Positions 1 to 8,335 of a stretch of 64,000 nt of DNA are shown piece after piece. Position numbers and translations under genes: made by a program. Numbering within the stretch: position 1 is the stretch's first letter; each line of letters begins with the position of its first letter. Source of the DNA: Gemmatimonadota bacterium (lineage in GTDB: Bacteria > Gemmatimonadota > Gemmatimonadetes > Gemmatimonadales > Gemmatimonadaceae); the NCBI GenBank assembly GCA_016871895.1, contig VHBO01000004.1:1-64000 (forward strand), written 5' to 3'. The notes below the pieces were generated by a model that worked only from the letters and a program-made list of their open reading frames with translations, had not been told where the DNA came from and made no database searches.

Positions 1-682
1 TCGGCACATCCGCGCGCGGACCGAGGGCGACGTCGATCCCGGCCTGTGCCCACCGGTCCGGGGTCGCGAGCCGCACCGCCTCGCTCCGGTAGGTCCACTC
101 CGTCGTGATCGCCTGGAATCGGCGCGCGAGCGCCCCGCCCAGCACGGTGTCGAGCGCATCACGCACCCGCGTGGAGCAGTTGTCGCGGAAGTAATCGTAG
201 CGGTAATAGCGGTTCTCCGGCGTCGCGTGCTCGGCGGCCGCCCGTGCGAGCATCTCCGCCTCGGCCGGGTCGAGGGCAAGCACCTGCTCGATCGACTCAC
301 GGTCCTGCGCCGCATAGACCTCGAGGAGCCACGACGTCGGGAAGGCCTCGACCCAGTAGCGGGTGTCGCCCGAGAGGAATCGCGCAAGGAACCGCGGTTC
401 GTCGAACGAGAACATCCCCCAGTTGTAGGCGAGATCCGCGCCGGTGAGGAAGTCTCGGACCCGGAGCGCGTTGTGGCCGAATCGCTCGAAGACGGCATCG
501 CCGGGCCCAAAGGTCAGGACCGAGATCTGATAGCGCGGCGGGGCGTCGCCGGTGGGCGCCACCGCCGGCGCCACGACCCGCGCCGGCTGTGCACCGAGCG
601 GACGGACGGCCGGTGCACCCAGCGCACCGAGGATCGCGACGATGAAGAAGGCGAGCCAGACGAAGTCGGCGCGCCGCCTCAT
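1..682 (-). CDS. DUF4105 (Lnb N-terminal-like) periplasmic protein, 3' end cut by window edge
   Basis: About 227 residues are visible and the C-terminus lies outside the window. The protein opens with a signal peptide (basic MRRR, hydrophobic core, ending in LGAQ near residue 32). It carries the hallmarks of the DUF4105 family: FGHNALRV, then YNWGMFSFDEP, then YDYFRDNCSTRVRD with the cysteine expected to be catalytic in this papain-like fold. Some members act as lipoprotein N-acyltransferase-type enzymes; others are uncharacterised. The role here is inferred only at family level. The start ATG overlaps the TGA of the oxidoreductase upstream (ATGA), so the two are probably translationally coupled at the end of the sigma factor-rimO-SpoIID run. 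Confidence 0.8.
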   Translation of the reverse strand, partial: MRRRADFVWLAFFIVAILGALGAPAVRPLGAQPARVVAPAVAPTGDAPPRYQISVLTFGPGDAVFERFGHNALRVRDFLTGADLAYNWGMFSFDEPRFLARFLSGDTRYWVEAFPTSWLLEVYAAQDRESIEQVLALDPAEAEMLARAAAEHATPENRYYRYDYFRDNCSTRVRDALDTVLGGALARRFQAITTEWTYRSEAVRLATPDRWAQAGIDVALGPRADVP

Positions 683-1719
683 CCCCGCCACTCGGTCCCG
701 CGGTCCGCGGACGCGTAGATGAGATCGATCAACTTGTGCAGGCGCACCTGGTCCGTCGGCGGCTCGGCGACGACGTCCCCGCGCACCGCGGCGACGAAGT
801 GCGCGAGCGCGGCGCGATGCGACTGCACGGTCGCGGAGTCGCGCGTCGCGGCGCCCGAGGGAGAGGCGTCGACGATCCGGCCCCGTACCTCGCGCGCCAC
901 ACGGAGCGGCGCGAGGCGCGCCGAGCCGGTCGCCCCCAGGAGCTCGAACCACCAGCGCTCCTCGGTCCCCACGTAGGCACTCTGCAGGTCGAGCGTCACG
1001 GTGAAGCCGCCCTTGCACTCGATGAGCACGATCGCGGCCTCCTCCACCGCGTTCGCCCCGCGGCCCCGCTGCAACGTGACGGCGACGCGCTCGACGCGCG
1101 GGAAATCGGTGAACCAGCCAGCGAGGTCGAGCAGCGGCAGCCCGAGTTCGAGGAGCGCCCCGCCCCCGGCCTCGTCGCGGCGATGCCGCCACGGCGCGAG
1201 CGTCGCCCGATGGCGATACACGCCAGCGCGGACCCCGCGAAACGCGCCGAGATCCCCCTTCCGGACGATGGCATCGAGCCCCTGCGCGTCGGCACGGAAT
1301 CGCTCGGTGTTCGCAACCATCAGCACGCGCCCCGCCTTCGTCGCCGCTGCGAGCGCCCGCTCGACCCCGCGCGCCTGCACCGCCACCGGACGCTCGCAGA
1401 GGACGTGCCGCCCCGCGCGGAGCGCGGAGAGGACGTGCACCTCGTGCAGGTGGTTCGGTGTGCAGACGATCACCGCATCGAGGGCCGACAGCTCGAGTAA
1501 CTCGTCCACATCACCGCAGACATCACGGACCCCGTACCGCGTGGCCAGCGTGCGCGCCTTGGCGAGGTCGTTGTCGCAGAGCGCGGCGATCTGCACCCCG
1601 CGCATCGCGGCGAGGACAGGGAGGTGCGCGGTCTGTGCGATCGCACCGAGGCCGAGCACGCCGACGCGGACCGGGGTGCGGACAGTGGCGGTGCTGCGAG
1701 GAGTGGAGCGGGAGGACAT
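679..1719 (-). CDS. Gfo/Idh/MocA-family NAD(P)-dependent oxidoreductase
   Basis: This 346-residue protein has an N-terminal Rossmann motif (GLGAIAQTAHLP, residues about 22-33) and a C-terminal GFO/IDH/MocA alpha/beta domain. The family normally has an EKP motif; here it reads CERPVAV, a conservative change. Members oxidise or reduce hydroxyl groups of sugars, inositols or bilins with NAD(P); the substrate cannot be read from sequence. The frame is open further upstream, but the added 39 residues are Arg/His-rich and run into the SpoIID gene, so the ATG 14 bases after the SpoIID stop is chosen. It lies between SpoIID and DUF4105, which suggests a cell-envelope sugar substrate, but that is a guess. 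Confidence 0.88.
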   Translation of the reverse strand: MSSRSTPRSTATVRTPVRVGVLGLGAIAQTAHLPVLAAMRGVQIAALCDNDLAKARTLATRYGVRDVCGDVDELLELSALDAVIVCTPNHLHEVHVLSALRAGRHVLCERPVAVQARGVERALAAATKAGRVLMVANTERFRADAQGLDAIVRKGDLGAFRGVRAGVYRHRATLAPWRHRRDEAGGGALLELGLPLLDLAGWFTDFPRVERVAVTLQRGRGANAVEEAAIVLIECKGGFTVTLDLQSAYVGTEERWWFELLGATGSARLAPLRVAREVRGRIVDASPSGAATRDSATVQSHRAALAHFVAAVRGDVVAEPPTDQVRLHKLIDLIYASADRGTEWRG

Positions 1720-1733
1720 ACCGGGGACGCCGC

Positions 1734-3218
1734 TTACTGTGGGATGGGACCGATGGTGGTGCCGGGATAGTACGTCGCGAGGATCGTGCGGGCGTCCTGT
1801 CCGGCGCGCGCGCGCCCGATGGCCCCCCACTGACACATCCCGACGCCGTGCCCATACCCGCGCCCGCGAAGCACGACCCGGGTCAACCGACCCTCGGCGC
1901 GCTCCGCCGCGACAGAAAAATACGAGCTGTTCAGGGCCTCGCCACCCGCGCTCCGCAGCAGCGAGCGCGCGTCGGCGCCCCGGACGCGATAGCTCCCGCC
2001 ACTGGCCCGCACGACGAGGGTCCCGACGCGACCGCTCGTCGTCACGTCATCGATCACGAGGTCGGTCACGCGCCCCGGGCCCGCGGGCCCGACGGCGCTG
2101 TACCGCGCGAGGTAGCGGGCCATCACCGCGTCGAGCTCTGACGACGTGAAGGTCCGCGTCCACGCGAAGCGCGGGGCGAGCTCGCAATAGTGCCGGTCGG
2201 TGCCGGGGATCCGGTCGCTGACCTCCTGCAGGTGGCGCGCCCCCGGGCCGCGCCACGCTTCGGACGCCGAGGCGGTCCGCCCGCCGCAGCTCGAATGGTA
2301 CGGGGCGCTCACGAGCGCCCCGTCGAGGAGGAGGACGAGCCCTGCGGTGTGCGCGACCGCCTCATCGGAGAGGGGCCGCTCCGCCGCCACCCCGCCGTAC
2401 ACCTGGTCCGCGGTCGTTGCGAGCAGGTCGTAGTACGGATGGCGCGGACGCCCCGCGCGGGTGGCGAGGAGCCGCTCCGCGGCGTACGACCGTGCGGCAA
2501 TCGCCTGCGCCTCCACCGCCGGCTCGTCCGCGGCGCCCCGCGAGCCGCCGATCTCAAGCGGGACGACGCCGCGCAGGTACGCCTCGAGCGGGACGAGGTT
2601 CACGACGAGGATCCCCGAATCGGTGGGGATGAGCTGCAACGCGCCGCGATACGCCGCTCCATTCCACGCGATCGGCGCGCCCGCCTCGGCGCGCTGCGTC
2701 ATCGGGGTCGTGTGCCACGCGGTGACGCTGCCGTCGGCGTGCACCGCGCGGAGCCGTGTGCCCCGACGCCGCACCGTCCATCGATCGGTCGCACGGGCGC
2801 GCACCAGCACGCCCTCCATCTCATCGAGGAGCCGCCAGTCCCCGGCGGCACCGAGCGTGACCGAATCCGGGAGGACCCGCAGCGCGACGCGCAGGAGCGG
2901 CCCATCGCCCGCAACGGCGCGCGGGACCCCGCCCCACTCGAGCGGGAACGGTGACTCCGCCGGGGTGGCAGCGGATGGCGCCGGGGCGCCCGTCGCGGCA
3001 CCGCCGGTGCCGGGGGTGCCATCGGCGCGCGTCGGGCCCGGCGCCGGCATCACCGTCGCAGGGACGGGTCTCCGCGTGATCGGGGTCCGACCGATCCGCG
3101 CCTCCTCCTGCTCGAGGGGACGGGAGAGACACCCCGTGACGAGGAGCACCACGCCGATCCGCCACCCGCTCCGCCACCCGGGCCACCGTCCGCGGCCCGC
3201 GGTTCGGTAGCGACTCAT
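1734..3218 (-). CDS. SpoIID/LytB domain lipoprotein
   Basis: The 494-residue precursor has a lipobox (LLVTGC, Cys30), so it should be an envelope lipoprotein. A Pro/Ala-rich linker leads to a SpoIID/LytB domain with YLRGVVPLEIGG around residue 212, AQAIAARSYA shortly after, and the C-terminal GHGVGMCQWGA motif around residue 460. SpoIID of Bacillus is a lytic transglycosylase acting on denuded glycan. In non-sporulating bacteria these proteins are presumed peptidoglycan-remodelling factors; nothing here suggests sporulation. The ATG overlaps the rimO stop (ATGA), so it belongs to the rimO transcription unit. Confidence 0.9.
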   Translation of the reverse strand: MSRYRTAGRGRWPGWRSGWRIGVVLLVTGCLSRPLEQEEARIGRTPITRRPVPATVMPAPGPTRADGTPGTGGAATGAPAPSAATPAESPFPLEWGGVPRAVAGDGPLLRVALRVLPDSVTLGAAGDWRLLDEMEGVLVRARATDRWTVRRRGTRLRAVHADGSVTAWHTTPMTQRAEAGAPIAWNGAAYRGALQLIPTDSGILVVNLVPLEAYLRGVVPLEIGGSRGAADEPAVEAQAIAARSYAAERLLATRAGRPRHPYYDLLATTADQVYGGVAAERPLSDEAVAHTAGLVLLLDGALVSAPYHSSCGGRTASASEAWRGPGARHLQEVSDRIPGTDRHYCELAPRFAWTRTFTSSELDAVMARYLARYSAVGPAGPGRVTDLVIDDVTTSGRVGTLVVRASGGSYRVRGADARSLLRSAGGEALNSSYFSVAAERAEGRLTRVVLRGRGYGHGVGMCQWGAIGRARAGQDARTILATYYPGTTIGPIPQ

Positions 3219-4603
3219 CGACCGAAGCTCCCGACGCTCGGGGCGACAGGGAGCACGAGCGGCCGACGCGCCGTCGCCGAGGCCGCCGCGGGCTGCGACA
3301 GGATCCGACGCGCCGTGGCCCGGAAGTCGTAGTCGTCGATGACCTCGTCGACGTGCACCTCGATGAAGCTCCCCGCGGGCGCGTCCGTCGCGATGAGCGT
3401 CACCCCATCGATGTCATCCGCCTGCCATGGGAGCCGAGCGCGTGCGAGTCCTGACGCGTCGGCGGGCGCCTCGACCAGCGCGGGCACGACCGCGCCGATG
3501 CGCGACTCGTAGCGCTCCGCGGTGATGTGGCGCTGCAGCTCCTGGACCGCCTCGAGGCGCGCCCGCTTCACGAGGTCGGGGACGTCATCCACGAGCTCGG
3601 CGCCGCGGGTCCCCTCCTGCGGCGAGTAGGTGAAGACGCCGACGCGCTCGAACTCCACCTCCCGGAGGAAGTCGAGCAGGGTGGCGACGTCGTCCTCCGT
3701 CTCGCCGGGGAACCCGACGATGCAGGTGGTGCGAATGGCGACCCCGGGGACCGCTTCCCGGAAGCGGGCGACCTTCTCGCGGATGGTACGCTGCCGCTCG
3801 GGGCGGCGCATCCGCTCCAGCACCGGGTCCGAGGCGTGCTGGATCGGCATATCGAGATACGGCACGATGCGATCGTGCGCGGCGATGACCTCGAGCAGCC
3901 GCGGCGTGATTCCCGCGGAATAGAGGTACATGTTCCGAATCCACGGGATCGACGTCTCGCGGAGGAGCGCCTCGAGCAGCTCGGGGAGGCGCACGTCATC
4001 GCGGCGGTCGCGGCCGTAATGCGCGAGGTCCTGTGCGACGAGGTTCACCTCGCGACACCCCTGCAGCTCCAAGAGTTGCGCCTCGCGCACCACATCGGCG
4101 AGGGCGAAGGAACGGTGCCGCCCACGCATCAGCGGGATCGCGCAGAAGGCGCATCCGTGGTCGCACCCCTCGCTCAGCTTCAGGTAGCGCACGAAGGGGG
4201 AGCCGCCAGCGTGGACGCGGACCCCGGGATGCTCGGTGACAGAGGCGCCGACGAGGCCGCGCTCCTGGAGCGCGGGAATGAGTCGATCGGCCTCGGAGGC
4301 GCCAAGGAAGAGGTCGACCTCTGGGAGCGCCTCGGCGAGCTCCCCCTTGTGGCGCTCAACCATACACCCGACGGCGACGACCGCCGTCGCACTCCCCCGC
4401 CCCTTCAGTCGTCCCGCCTCGACGATCGCGTCGATCGACTCCTGCTTGGCGGCGTCGATGAAGCCGCAGGTGTTCACGATGATCACCTCGGCGTCGTCGG
4501 CCTCGGCGACCGGGACGCCCCCGTGATCCATCAGCTCGGCGCGATAGCGCTCACTGTCCACCGTGTTCTTGTCGCAGCCCAGCGTGACGACGCGAAACCT
4601 CAC
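3215..4603 (-). CDS. rimO: ribosomal protein S12 methylthiotransferase RimO
   Basis: RimO adds a methylthio group to a conserved aspartate of ribosomal protein S12 using two Fe-S clusters and SAM. The N-terminal UPF0004 domain has GCDKNTVDSE with Cys10, plus Cys46 and Cys80 as ligands of the second cluster. The radical SAM triad is Cys147, Cys151 and Cys154. A TRAM-like domain fills the C-terminus, with an Ala-rich tail of about 30 residues. The KNTVDSE signature separates RimO from MiaB. Length (462) is normal. The start is GTG and overlaps the yajQ stop (GTGA). Confidence 0.96.
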   Translation of the reverse strand: MRFRVVTLGCDKNTVDSERYRAELMDHGGVPVAEADDAEVIIVNTCGFIDAAKQESIDAIVEAGRLKGRGSATAVVAVGCMVERHKGELAEALPEVDLFLGASEADRLIPALQERGLVGASVTEHPGVRVHAGGSPFVRYLKLSEGCDHGCAFCAIPLMRGRHRSFALADVVREAQLLELQGCREVNLVAQDLAHYGRDRRDDVRLPELLEALLRETSIPWIRNMYLYSAGITPRLLEVIAAHDRIVPYLDMPIQHASDPVLERMRRPERQRTIREKVARFREAVPGVAIRTTCIVGFPGETEDDVATLLDFLREVEFERVGVFTYSPQEGTRGAELVDDVPDLVKRARLEAVQELQRHITAERYESRIGAVVPALVEAPADASGLARARLPWQADDIDGVTLIATDAPAGSFIEVHVDEVIDDYDFRATARRILSQPAAASATARRPLVLPVAPSVGSFGR

Positions 4604-5103
4604 CGGAAGTTCCCGAACGAGAGCGCGACCCCGAAATCCTCACCGCGGAGGAAGCCGATCACGGTCTGCAGCTCGTCGCGGCTGGGCGAGGTGACGCGCA
4701 CCGTGTCGCCCTGGATCGACGCCTGCACCTTCTTGAACTTCTGCGCCTTGATCGCGGCGACGACCTTCTTACAGGTCTCCCCGTCGAGGGACTGCTTGAG
4801 CGTCACGGTGCGGTGCCAGGTGTCCCCGCCCCCGGGCGTCGGCTCGCCGGCGTCGAGGTTTTGCACCGGTACGCCGCGCCGGATCAGCTTCGACTGGAGG
4901 ATGTCCCACATCGCCCGCAGGCGCATATCGGTGTCGGTCGAGAGGGCGACAGTCCCCTCACCGCGCTTGAACTCGACCGTCGCGAGATGCGCGTCCTTGA
5001 AGTCGTAGCGCTGCGCGATCTCCTTCGCGGCCTGGTTCACGGCGTTGTCGACCTCCTGCAGGTCGACGGAGGTCGTGATGTCGAACGAGGCGTCCTTGGA
5101 CAC
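4600..5103 (-). CDS. yajQ: YajQ family nucleotide-binding protein
   Basis: This 167-residue protein covers the whole YajQ/UPF0234 family: it begins with SFDITTSVDLQEVDNA, has QRYDFK and ends with the typical FGVALSFGNFR. YajQ proteins have two ferredoxin-like domains and bind nucleotides; cyclic-di-GMP binding and transcriptional co-regulation are reported for some. The start is GTG; it lies downstream of the sigma factor gene and its GTGA overlap couples it to rimO. Confidence 0.95.
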   Translation of the reverse strand: MSKDASFDITTSVDLQEVDNAVNQAAKEIAQRYDFKDAHLATVEFKRGEGTVALSTDTDMRLRAMWDILQSKLIRRGVPVQNLDAGEPTPGGGDTWHRTVTLKQSLDGETCKKVVAAIKAQKFKKVQASIQGDTVRVTSPSRDELQTVIGFLRGEDFGVALSFGNFR

Positions 5104-5124
5104 GGCGGGGCGGGCTGGCGGGGA

Positions 5125-5154
5125 CCGGGGCCGGCGGTCGCCGACCCACCCCGG
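5125..5154 (-). terminator. GC-rich inverted repeat between sigma factor and yajQ
   Basis: A six-base stem CCGGGG/CCCCGG encloses an inner GGCG/CGCC stem. There is no T-tract, so it could be a weak attenuator or mRNA 3' structure rather than a true terminator. Confidence 0.3.
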
Positions 5155-5158
5155 GAAG

Positions 5159-6028
5159 TTAGCCGCCTAGGTAGCTCTCGAGGGAGCGCGCCTTGGAGAC
5201 GTGCCGGAGACGCGAGAGCGCCTTCTCCTTGATCTGCCGCACCCGCTCACGGGTGATGTTGAGCACCGCGCCGATCTGCTCGAGCGTCATCGGCTCGGCG
5301 CCGTCGAGCCCGAAGTAGAGCCGGAGGATCTTCGCCTCCCGCTCCTTCAGTCCGCCGAGGGCCTGCTGCACCGACTCGACGAGGGCCATCTCGATGGTCT
5401 CCTCCTCCGGGGTCGCGTGCTCGGTATCGGCGAGATAATCGAGGAGGCGGTTGTCCTCGCCTGGCGTCATCGGGGCATCGAGGGAGACGTGCGCCTGCGA
5501 GATCGCCATCGTGCGCGCGACCTCCTCCTCGGTGATCTCCATCCCTTCGGCGATCTCGGCGTGCGTGGCCTCGCGACCGAGCTCTTGGAGGAGAGAGTTC
5601 GCCCGCCGCCCGATGCGATGGAGCGCGCCGGCCCGGTTCAGCGGGACGCGGACGATTCGGCTCTGCTCAGCGAGGGCCTGCAGGATCGCCTGCCGGATCC
5701 ACCAGACAGCGTAGGAGATGAACTTGATCCCCTTCGTCTCGTCGAATTTGTGCGCCGCCCGGATGAGACCGAGGTTCCCCTCATTGATGAGGTCCGAGAG
5801 GGAGACACCTTGGTTCTGGTACTTCTTCGCGACGGAGACGACGAAGCGGAGGTTCGAGCGCACGAGGGTGTCGAGCGCCTCCTGGTCGTTCTCCCGGATG
5901 CGACGGGCGAGCGCCGCCTCCTCCTCGCGGGTGATCAGCGGATAGATGCTGATGTCGCGCAGGTACTGATCGAGCGAGCCTTCGTCACTCGCGCGACGCT
6001 TGCCATTCGGGCGAACGGGGCGCTTCAC
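5159..6028 (-). CDS. rpoD: RNA polymerase primary-type sigma factor (RpoD/SigA)
   Basis: This short (289-residue) sigma-70 factor lacks the long region 1.1 of proteobacterial RpoD, as in Bacteroidota-type primary sigma factors. Region 1.2 begins SLDQYLRDISIYPLIT. Region 2 contains NLRFVVSVAKKYQNQG, LINEGNLGLIRAAHKFD and the -10 recognition helix around YAVWWIRQAI. Region 4.2 has TLEQIGAVLNITRERVRQIK, the -35-binding helix-turn-helix. The start is GTG with a GGAG Shine-Dalgarno nine bases upstream, unlike the leaderless genes nearby. It probably reads the TANNNT promoters described in this window (inference). Confidence 0.93.
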   Translation of the reverse strand: MKRPVRPNGKRRASDEGSLDQYLRDISIYPLITREEEAALARRIRENDQEALDTLVRSNLRFVVSVAKKYQNQGVSLSDLINEGNLGLIRAAHKFDETKGIKFISYAVWWIRQAILQALAEQSRIVRVPLNRAGALHRIGRRANSLLQELGREATHAEIAEGMEITEEEVARTMAISQAHVSLDAPMTPGEDNRLLDYLADTEHATPEEETIEMALVESVQQALGGLKEREAKILRLYFGLDGAEPMTLEQIGAVLNITRERVRQIKEKALSRLRHVSKARSLESYLGG

Positions 6029-6118
6029 GTGGGACGGCTCCGGGGGGCGGGCGTACGCATCACCCTGTCAGTATGGAGCGCGGGCGCATCGGACGGAAGC
6101 ACCCCCGCACCGCCCGTG

Positions 6119-6823
6119 TCATCGGATCAGCGCACCGAGCCGATGCCAGCGGACGCGGTCGGGCCAGGCCTGCTCACGCAGCGAGTCCGGCGTGACGCTG
6201 AAGTAGACGAGCATCGGCGTCCCACGGACGAGCGAATCGGGGACGAAGCCCCAGTACCGGCTGTCGAGCGAGTTGTCGCGGTTATCGCCGAGGACGAAGA
6301 GATGGGCGGCAGGGACGACGATCGGCCCCCAGCGGTTGCGCGTCGGCCGGTAGCGCCGCGCATCGACCCCGGGCGCGAGGTAGTCACGTTGCCACCGGAA
6401 CTCGATGGACCGACCATCGGTCCCGTCATCACGGTGCACGGCGTACTGCTCGCGCTGGGTCTCTCCATTGCGCACGAGTCGCCCATCGACCATCGCGAGG
6501 GTGTCGCCGGGGAGGCCGACGAGCCGCTTCACGAAATGCTTGGTCGGATCCGGGGGGAACTGGAAGACCACCACGTCCCCGCGCGCGGGGGGCCGCACCG
6601 CCGGCAGTTTCCCACCGACGAAGGGGAGTTCCGCCCCATACAGGAGTTTGTTCACGAGGAGGAAATCCCCGACGAGGAGCGTCCCCTCCATCGAGCCGCT
6701 GGGGATGCGGAACGCCTCCACGAGGAAGGCGCGCGTCAGGAGGAAGAGGAGGACGGCGAGCTGCACCGACTTCGCCGCCTCCCAGATCCCGCGCACTTGG
6801 CGCCGCACGCGCGCGAATCGCAT
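6119..6823 (-). CDS. lepB: signal peptidase I
   Basis: LepB cleaves signal peptides at the outer face of the inner membrane. One N-terminal membrane segment (around residues 17-35) precedes the catalytic Ser44 in IPSGSM; the general-base Lys99 lies in FVKRLVGLPGD, and LGDNRDNSLDSRYWG is box E. Length (234) is typical of a compact single-anchor enzyme. It follows the aldehyde dehydrogenase by 11 bases and is probably cotranscribed with it. Confidence 0.95.
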   Translation of the reverse strand: MRFARVRRQVRGIWEAAKSVQLAVLLFLLTRAFLVEAFRIPSGSMEGTLLVGDFLLVNKLLYGAELPFVGGKLPAVRPPARGDVVVFQFPPDPTKHFVKRLVGLPGDTLAMVDGRLVRNGETQREQYAVHRDDGTDGRSIEFRWQRDYLAPGVDARRYRPTRNRWGPIVVPAAHLFVLGDNRDNSLDSRYWGFVPDSLVRGTPMLVYFSVTPDSLREQAWPDRVRWHRLGALIR

Positions 6824-6834
6824 CGATCAGCGCG

Positions 6835-8316
6835 TCAGTAGTTGTCGATCTGTGCGCGCTGCAGCGTCCCGCTGTAATCGACGTAGCCAACCTTCGTCTC
6901 CGAGTAGAACTCGTAGACCTCCCACCCGCCTTCGCGGTGTCCATTGCCCGTCTGCTTCACGCCACCGAACGGGAGGTGCGCCTCGGCGCCGATCGTCGGC
7001 GCGTTCACGTAGGTGATCCCGTTGTCGAGCTGCTGCAGCGCGCGGAAGGCGAGGTTGACGTCCTGCGTGTAGACCGAGCTCGAGAGCCCGTACTTCACGC
7101 CGTTGTTGACGGCGAACGCCTCGGCCGCGTCCTTCACCCGGATCACCGAGAGGACGGGGCCGAAGATCTCCTCCTGCGCGACGCGCATCGACGGGCGGAC
7201 GCCGGCGAGGATCGTCGGCTGGAAGAAGAAGCCGTGCTCGAGCCCCGCGCCCGTGGCCCGCTGTCCGCCGAGCGCGAGCGTCGCCCCCTCGGCGAGCCCG
7301 ATCTCGACGTAGCGCGCCACCTTGGCGAGCGACTCCGCGTGGATCAGCGGCCCCACGTCGGAGCCGGCCACGCGTCCATCGCCGAGCACCAGCGTCTGCG
7401 CCCGCGCGACGAGGCGGGCCAGGAAGGCGTCGTGGATGCCGTCCTGCAGGATCAGGCGGCTCGTCGCGGTGCAGCGCTGTCCGGTGGTGCCGAAGGCGCC
7501 CCAGAGGACGCCGTCGAGCGCGAGGTCGAGGTTCGCGTCGTCGAGGACGATCTGCGCGTTCTTGCCGCCCATCTCCAGCGAGAGGCGCTTGTGCATCCGG
7601 CCGCAGGTCTCACCGACCTTGCTCCCCGTCTCGGTGGAGCCGGTGAAGGAGATGAGCGGGATCTCCGGGTGCGCGACGATCGCCGCGCCCACCTCGCCGT
7701 CACCGTGGAGGAGCTGGATCACCTCGGGCGGGAGCCCGGCCTCGAGGAGGATCTCGACGAGCACGTGCCCGGTGTGCGGAACGTCCTCACCGGGCTTGAA
7801 GATCACCGCGTTCCCGCAGACGAGCGCGGGGAACATCTTCCACGTGGGGATCGCGAGCGGGAAGTTGAACGGCGTGATGAGTCCCGCGATACCGATCGGC
7901 CGGCGGAAGCTCATCGCCCACTTGTCACGCAGTTCGCTGGGGACGGTGTGTCCAAAGAGCCGCCGCCCCTCCGTGGCCGCGTAGAAGGCAGTGTCGATCC
8001 CCTCCTGCACGTCGCCGCGGGTCTCCGCGAGGGGCTTCCCCATCTCGCGGGTCATCAGGTCGGCGAGCTCCTCCTTCCGCGCGGCGAGGATCTCGCCGAC
8101 CCGGCGGAGGATGTCGCCGCGCGCCGGGGCGGGCGTCCGCCGCCATCGGTCGAAGCCGCGGGTCGCGCTCGCCACCGCCCGCTCGACATCTGCGGCCCCC
8201 GAGCGCGGGAAGCGCCCGATGCGGTCCCGCGTGTCCGCCGGGTTGACGTTCTCGAAGTACGTGCCGGACCCGGGCGCGACCCACGCGCCGCCGATGAAGT
8301 TCTGGAAGGTCGTCAT
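6835..8316 (-). CDS. NAD(P)-dependent aldehyde dehydrogenase
   Basis: A full-length (493-residue) ALDH-superfamily enzyme oxidising an aldehyde to the acid. Conserved residues are Asn151 in TPFNFPLAIP, Glu248 in LEMGGKNAQ and the nucleophile Cys282 in TTGQRCTA. The C-terminal pattern LPFGGVKQTGNGHREGG and the closing QRAQIDNY resemble semialdehyde dehydrogenases of the ALDH7/GucD kind, but the substrate cannot be fixed. The gene starts a transcription unit: a TAGATT -10 box lies six bases before the ATG and no Shine-Dalgarno is present. Confidence 0.9.
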   Translation of the reverse strand: MTTFQNFIGGAWVAPGSGTYFENVNPADTRDRIGRFPRSGAADVERAVASATRGFDRWRRTPAPARGDILRRVGEILAARKEELADLMTREMGKPLAETRGDVQEGIDTAFYAATEGRRLFGHTVPSELRDKWAMSFRRPIGIAGLITPFNFPLAIPTWKMFPALVCGNAVIFKPGEDVPHTGHVLVEILLEAGLPPEVIQLLHGDGEVGAAIVAHPEIPLISFTGSTETGSKVGETCGRMHKRLSLEMGGKNAQIVLDDANLDLALDGVLWGAFGTTGQRCTATSRLILQDGIHDAFLARLVARAQTLVLGDGRVAGSDVGPLIHAESLAKVARYVEIGLAEGATLALGGQRATGAGLEHGFFFQPTILAGVRPSMRVAQEEIFGPVLSVIRVKDAAEAFAVNNGVKYGLSSSVYTQDVNLAFRALQQLDNGITYVNAPTIGAEAHLPFGGVKQTGNGHREGGWEVYEFYSETKVGYVDYSGTLQRAQIDNY

Positions 8317-8322
8317 ACCGGG

Positions 8323-8328
8323 AATCTA
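8323..8328 (-). promoter_or_regulatory. -10 box TAGATT, predicted leaderless start of the aldehyde dehydrogenase
   Basis: The hexamer ends six bases before the ATG, placing the transcription start on or next to the A of the start codon. It lies in the 19-base gap after the NtrC-type gene. Confidence 0.65.
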
Positions 8329-8335
8329 GGGGAGG

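Noticed and set aside
1720-1836. Extended N-terminus of the Gfo/Idh/MocA oxidoreductase
   Set aside because: The extra residues are Arg/His-rich and overlap the end of the SpoIID gene; the family begins close to the Rossmann motif.
5201-6841. A 546-codon plus-strand frame over the sigma factor and signal peptidase genes
   Set aside because: Shadow of two certain minus-strand genes; composition is dominated by Arg, Asp and Glu and no domain is visible.
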